NCBI GenBank assembly: GCA_004376105.1
Contig: SOKA01000037.1
Span: 1-34,839 of the forward strand
Length of the DNA: 34,839 bases
Direction of reading: 5' to 3'
DNA from: Dehalococcoidia bacterium
GTDB taxonomy: Bacteria > Chloroflexota > Dehalococcoidia > Dehalococcoidales > E44-bin46
In this document: positions 31,539 through 34,839 of the stretch, in pieces
Layout: each line of letters starts with the position of its first letter
Position numbering within the stretch: position 1 is the stretch's first letter
Made by a program: the position numbers and the translations under genes
Notes under the pieces: model-generated
What the model saw: only the letters and a program-made list of their open reading frames with translations
Told to the model about the DNA's origin: nothing
Database searches by the model: none

Positions 31539-32591
31539 ATGCCCAAGATTGCCATCATTGGCACCACTTCTTGGGGAAAAACCCTGGGGGTGGTGTTAGC
31601 TCATAAGGGACTGCAGGTTAGGCTATGGGCACGGACTCAACGAGAAACCACTGAATTGAGAAGTGCCGGACCTAATCCTGCTCTGCTTCCTGGTATTACC
31701 TTTCCGCCTCAGCTATCTATTACCAGCTTGTTAGGCGAAGCATTAGCTGATGTAAAGGCAGTAATTCTGGCTGTGCCATCCGAGACTATGCGGCACAATA
31801 TAAGATTGGTTCAAGGTTATCTTAATGGGTCGATGATAGTAGTGAGCGCAGCTAAGGGCCTGGAGATAGGTAGCAGCAAACGCATGTCACAGGTAATTGC
31901 TGAAGAGATAGACCCTCGTTTTTGGTCTAATATTTGCGTGCTTTCCGGCCCCAATCTTTCCCGGGAGATTATTCGCGATTTACCAGCGGCTACGGTGGTG
32001 GCTGCTGAGGATGAAGCTGTAGCCAGAGAAGCCCAGAAGCTGTTAACAGCTCCTAACTTTTGTGTATATACCAATACTGATGTCATAGGTGTAGAACTGG
32101 GGGGGGCATTAAAAAATATCATTGCTCTGGGTGCTGGCATGGTTGATGGGCTAGGCTATGGCGATAATGCCAAGGCAGCCTTTATTACCCGCGGCCTAAT
32201 TGAGATAGCGGCTCTAGGGGTTGCTCTTGGGGCAAATCCTCTCACCTTTGTTGGGTTAGCTGGCTTTGGTGATTTAATAGCCACCTGTGCCAGCCCGTTG
32301 AGCCGTAACCACTATGTGGGGGTAGAGTTAGCCAAGGGGCGCTCGTTGAAGGAGATAACAGATTCGATGACCAGCGTGGCTGAGGGAGTAAATACTACTA
32401 TTGCTGCCTGGAACCTAGCTCGGCAGCTCGGGCTGGGGATGCCTATTACTGAAAAGATTTATCAAGTGCTATTTGAGGGTGTTGACCCTCGCCAGGCAGT
32501 GGATGAACTAATGGCGGCTGAGGGTAGGCATGAATTAGCTGGTCAGAAGTGGGAGCTGGTTTCCTTTTTCAGGCATCGGAGGCATTCCTGA
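31539..32591 (+). CDS. gpsA: Glycerol-3-phosphate dehydrogenase (NAD(P)+)
   Basis: Reduces dihydroxyacetone phosphate to sn-glycerol-3-phosphate for phospholipid synthesis. The 350-residue protein begins KIAIIGTTSWGKTLGVVLAHKG, where the Rossmann glycine motif reads GTTSWG rather than GAGSWG. LSGPNLSREI and the catalytic Lys in GVELGGALKNIIALGAGMVDGLGYGDNAKAAFITRG are conserved, as is TFVGLAGFGDLIATCASPLSRNHYVG. The loss of the second glycine may affect cofactor binding but GpsA variants here are known to vary. It is directly downstream of plsY and converges on dnaJ (10 nt). Confidence 0.94.
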   Translation: MPKIAIIGTTSWGKTLGVVLAHKGLQVRLWARTQRETTELRSAGPNPALLPGITFPPQLSITSLLGEALADVKAVILAVPSETMRHNIRLVQGYLNGSMIVVSAAKGLEIGSSKRMSQVIAEEIDPRFWSNICVLSGPNLSREIIRDLPAATVVAAEDEAVAREAQKLLTAPNFCVYTNTDVIGVELGGALKNIIALGAGMVDGLGYGDNAKAAFITRGLIEIAALGVALGANPLTFVGLAGFGDLIATCASPLSRNHYVGVELAKGRSLKEITDSMTSVAEGVNTTIAAWNLARQLGLGMPITEKIYQVLFEGVDPRQAVDELMAAEGRHELAGQKWELVSFFRHRRHS

Positions 32592-32601
32592 GTTTGGTTT
32601 A

Positions 32602-33681
32602 TCAACCTTTAGGGAGGCCTTTAGCTGGGCCTAAGGTATCAGCCAACTCGTGGAATAGCTGACGCTGTTTTGCGGTTAACGAGTCTGGGGTAACTACAAG
32701 TAGCGTAACTAGCTGGTCACCGCGTCCTCTTCTATGGAGATGAGGGATACCCTTATTTTTAAGCCGGAAGACCTTACCCGTTTGACTGCCAGCTGGGAGC
32801 TTGAGCTTGGTTTTACCATCAAGGGTGGGCACTTCTACCTCAGCACCGAGAGCAGCTTGAGCAAAGTTGATTGGTAGCTCATAAAGGATGTTATCACCAT
32901 CCCGGGTGAAGAACTCATGCTGTTCAACTACCAAAGTGATGTAGACATCACCTGAGGGACCGCCTCTTGTTCCGGCTTGACCTTCACCCCTGAGTCGTAT
33001 TTGAGATTCATTAGCAACCCCGGCTGGGATTTTGACTGAGAGGCTACACTGGCGTTTCTCTTTACCTGTGCCTCGGCACTGGGGGCAGGGCTCAGTTATA
33101 ATCCTGCCCTCGCCGTGGCACCGGGGGCAAGTAGTAATATTAGTGAAGCGACCAAAGATGCTCTGCTGAACACGGCGCACCTGCCCGGTGCCATTACAGT
33201 TGGGGCATCGAGTGGGTTGGCTACCTGGCTTGCAGCCAGTGCCCTGACATAGGGAGCAGTTCTCAGTGCGTAAAATATTTATCTCATTCTCGCAACCAAA
33301 AGCTGCCTCCTCAAAGGTAATAGTAGTATTGTAGTGGAGGTCAGCGCCGCGCTGTGGTGCTTGGCGGGTAGTCGTAGCCGCTCCGCTAAAGAAAGCATCA
33401 AAGATATCGCCAAAACCGCTAAAGTCAAAGCCCTCAAAGCCCCGCCCGAAAAACCCCTCGGCACCACCATGCCCAAAGCGGTCATAGGCAGCACGTTTAT
33501 CAGGGTCAGAGAGCGCTTCGTAAGCCTCATTTACCTCCTTAAATCTTTCCCCGGCATTATCATCACGGTTATGGTCGGGGTGATACTTAAAGGCTAGCTT
33601 ACGGAAAGCCCTCTTTATTTCCTCATCGGTAGCATTTTTAGGGATACCGAGGACTTCATAATAATCCCGTTTTGTTGGCAT
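32602..33681 (-). CDS. dnaJ: Co-chaperone DnaJ (Hsp40)
   Basis: Stimulates DnaK ATPase and delivers substrates. The 359-residue protein has a J domain with HPD (KYHPDHNRDD, about 34), a Gly/Phe-rich region (GGAEGFFGRGFEGFDFSGFGD), four CxxCxGxG zinc-finger repeats (CSLCQGTGC, CPNCNGTG, CPRCHGEG, CPQCRGTG) and the C-terminal substrate domains (LPAGSQTGKVFRLKNKGIPHL). It lies 102 nt after dnaK, with palindromic repeat copy C between them. The likely ribosome site (GAGGT, minus strand, 33692-33697) overlaps the left arm of that repeat. Confidence 0.97.
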   Translation of the reverse strand: MPTKRDYYEVLGIPKNATDEEIKRAFRKLAFKYHPDHNRDDNAGERFKEVNEAYEALSDPDKRAAYDRFGHGGAEGFFGRGFEGFDFSGFGDIFDAFFSGAATTTRQAPQRGADLHYNTTITFEEAAFGCENEINILRTENCSLCQGTGCKPGSQPTRCPNCNGTGQVRRVQQSIFGRFTNITTCPRCHGEGRIITEPCPQCRGTGKEKRQCSLSVKIPAGVANESQIRLRGEGQAGTRGGPSGDVYITLVVEQHEFFTRDGDNILYELPINFAQAALGAEVEVPTLDGKTKLKLPAGSQTGKVFRLKNKGIPHLHRRGRGDQLVTLLVVTPDSLTAKQRQLFHELADTLGPAKGLPKG

Positions 33682-33691
33682 ATTGTTTTCT

Positions 33692-33770
33692 ACCTCACCC
33701 CCTTAATCCCCCTCTCCTTTGAAGGAGAGGGGGAACGGGTTATGTAAGAGGGGCGAAGCCCCTCTTTAAC
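33692..33770 (+). repeat. Palindromic repeat, copy C (between dnaK and dnaJ)
   Basis: The left arm ACCTCACCCCCTTAATC leads into hairpin 1, a perfect 13-bp stem: TCCCCCTCTCCTT (33707-33719) with AAGGAGAGGGGGA (33722-33734), 2-nt loop. Hairpin 2 is a perfect 9-bp stem: AAGAGGGGC (33746-33754) with GCCCCTCTT (33758-33766). This is the most regular of the three copies. It fills most of the dnaK-dnaJ gap and would be transcribed with both genes. Confidence 0.85.
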
Positions 33771-33783
33771 GCCCTATTTACTT

Positions 33784-34839
33784 CTAGACCTCGCGGAACT
33801 CGCCTTCTACGGTGCCTTCTTCGCCTCCTTCTTTGCCAGGGGGTGGCGGTGGTGGCTGTTGTTGGTAGATGGCAGCACCTATTTTTTGCATAGCGTTGGA
33901 TAGCTCTTGTGTTGCCCGGCGGATGGCATCTATATCGGTGCCTTGAAGTGCTGAGCGTACGGCGGCTATTTTAGTTTCTGCCTCTTGGTTCAGGTCTGAA
34001 GGTATCTTATCCTTCTGCTCCCGCAGGGTCTTTTCAGCAGTATAAGCTAGGGTATCAGCCGCGTTGCGCGTCTCTACCTCTTCACGCCGCTTGGCATCCT
34101 CAGCAGCGTATGTCTCTGCTTCCCGCTGCATCCGCTCTACTTCTTCCTTGCTCAACCCGCTAGAAGCAGTGATAGTTATTTTCTGCTCCTTGCCGGTGCC
34201 TTTATCGTGGGCCTTAACGCTGAGGATGCCATTGGCATCAATATCAAAGCTGACCTCAATCTGAGGCAGGCCCCGTGGTGCCGACAGGATACCATCAAGC
34301 ATAAACCGGCCTAGGGTTCTGTTATCAGTTGCCATAGGTCGCTCTCCCTGGAGCACATGAATCTCGACACTGGGTTGATTATCAGCGGCAGTGCTGAAAA
34401 TCTGGCTCTTAGCTGTAGGGATGGTGGTATTGCGGGGGATGAGAGGGGTTGCCACACCACCAAGGGTCTCGATGCCCAGAGTGAGGGGAATAACATCAAG
34501 TAGGAGAACTTCTTTAACCTCTCCTTTGAGCACCCCGGCTTGAATAGCAGCGCCTATAGCTACTACCTCATCAGGGTTAACCCCCTTATGGGGTTCTTTA
34601 TCGAAGAGTTGCTTCACCTTCTCATAAACCAGTGGGGTTCTGGTTTGCCCACCAACCAGAATCACCTCGTTAATCTGGGCTGGGGTCTTTTCGGCATCAG
34701 TCAGCGCCTGGCGGCAGGGACCCAGACTTTCCTCCACAAAGTCCATTATCAGTTGCTCCAGCTTAGCTCGGGTGAGGTTGATGCTAAGGTGCTTGGGACC
34801 GCTGGCATCAGCGGTGATAAAGGGAAGGTTTACCTCGGT
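33784..34839 (-). CDS. dnaK: Chaperone DnaK (Hsp70), N-terminal part outside window
   Basis: The last 351 residues of Hsp70. The frame is open to the window edge, where TEVNLPFITADASGPKHLSINLTRAKLEQL continues the nucleotide-binding domain; the Met at 34744-34746 is internal. Visible: VILVGGQTRTPLVYEKVKQLF and AIGAAIQAGVLKGEVKEVLLLDVIPLTLGIET (end of the ATPase domain and linker), the substrate-binding beta domain (GERPMATDNRTLGRFMLDGI, DIDANGILSVKAHDKGTGKEQKI), the helical lid, and a Pro/Gly-rich tail ending EGEFREV. Upstream partners (grpE, hrcA) are not in view. It is followed by repeat copy C and dnaJ. Confidence 0.97.
   Translation of the reverse strand, partial: TEVNLPFITADASGPKHLSINLTRAKLEQLIMDFVEESLGPCRQALTDAEKTPAQINEVILVGGQTRTPLVYEKVKQLFDKEPHKGVNPDEVVAIGAAIQAGVLKGEVKEVLLLDVIPLTLGIETLGGVATPLIPRNTTIPTAKSQIFSTAADNQPSVEIHVLQGERPMATDNRTLGRFMLDGILSAPRGLPQIEVSFDIDANGILSVKAHDKGTGKEQKITITASSGLSKEEVERMQREAETYAAEDAKRREEVETRNAADTLAYTAEKTLREQKDKIPSDLNQEAETKIAAVRSALQGTDIDAIRRATQELSNAMQKIGAAIYQQQPPPPPPGKEGGEEGTVEGEFREV

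Noticed and set aside
7092..33770. Palindromic repeats as a CRISPR array
   Set aside because: The three copies are many kilobases apart, have no regular spacers and no cas genes accompany them.
1..34839. tRNA or rRNA genes
   Set aside because: All intergenic stretches were read for the T-loop GGTTCRA pattern and cloverleaf arms by eye; nothing convincing was found. A tRNAscan-type search would settle it.

Overview
The window reads as a compact bacterial chromosome segment of middling GC content. Gene content and family variants suggest the Chloroflexota, most likely a Dehalococcoidia relative: four DegV paralogues, a GuaB3-type IMP dehydrogenase homologue, an archaeal-looking MetRS with a KLSTS loop, DUF72, DUF4342, and short TTG/GTG-started genes packed with 4-20 nt overlaps. 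This is inference from recognised families, not from a database search. No rRNA, tRNA, CRISPR array, transposase or prophage was seen. No stretch longer than about 265 bases lacks a gene; the largest gap (7073-7335) holds a palindromic repeat and a doubtful 29-residue ORF.

Layout. 1-2961 (minus strand): a secreted transglutaminase-like protein cut by the window edge, a DUF350 membrane protein, pcm, a small membrane-anchored basic protein and a Xer recombinase. 3100-8208 (plus): a conserved-looking hypothetical; then a probable ribbon-helix-helix regulator with a near-consensus promoter overlaid by paired octamer sites; then degV1-plsX-degV2-degV3. 8254-10479 (minus): guaB3 and a fourth degV. 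10617-14298 (plus): rsmI, a zinc-ribbon protein, metG, polyprenyl diphosphate synthase. 14318-17583 (minus): moaE, ftsH, an endonuclease IV homologue. 17765-23540 (plus): DUF72, a DksA/TraR-type zinc finger, lspA, rluD, a probably acquired DUF5677-like gene, gltX, an iron-sulfur flavoprotein-like reductase. 23665-28388 (minus): mutM, polA, then an accessory patch with a rhodanese lipoprotein, a duplicated 5' end of polA, a histidine-phosphatase fragment and DUF4342. 28548-32591 (plus): argF, der, plsY, gpsA. 32602-34839 (minus): dnaJ and the 3' part of dnaK.

How the genes fit together. PlsX, PlsY and GpsA make up the acyl-phosphate route from acyl-ACP and glycerol-3-phosphate to lysophosphatidate. 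DegV proteins are the fatty-acid-binding (FakB) family that can feed acyl-phosphate into this route when a FakA kinase exists; none is in the window. The degV/plsX cluster behind a putative autoregulated RHH gene is the best candidate for an undescribed lipid-regulated system. Other points worth following: a polA promoter plus 14-codon duplication with only synonymous differences, sitting in front of a rhodanese gene; a three-copy double-hairpin repeat at gene ends, including between dnaK and dnaJ; a DegV paralogue with two in-frame deletions; and promoters whose -10 box lies exactly 6 nt before the ATG, predicting leaderless mRNAs.
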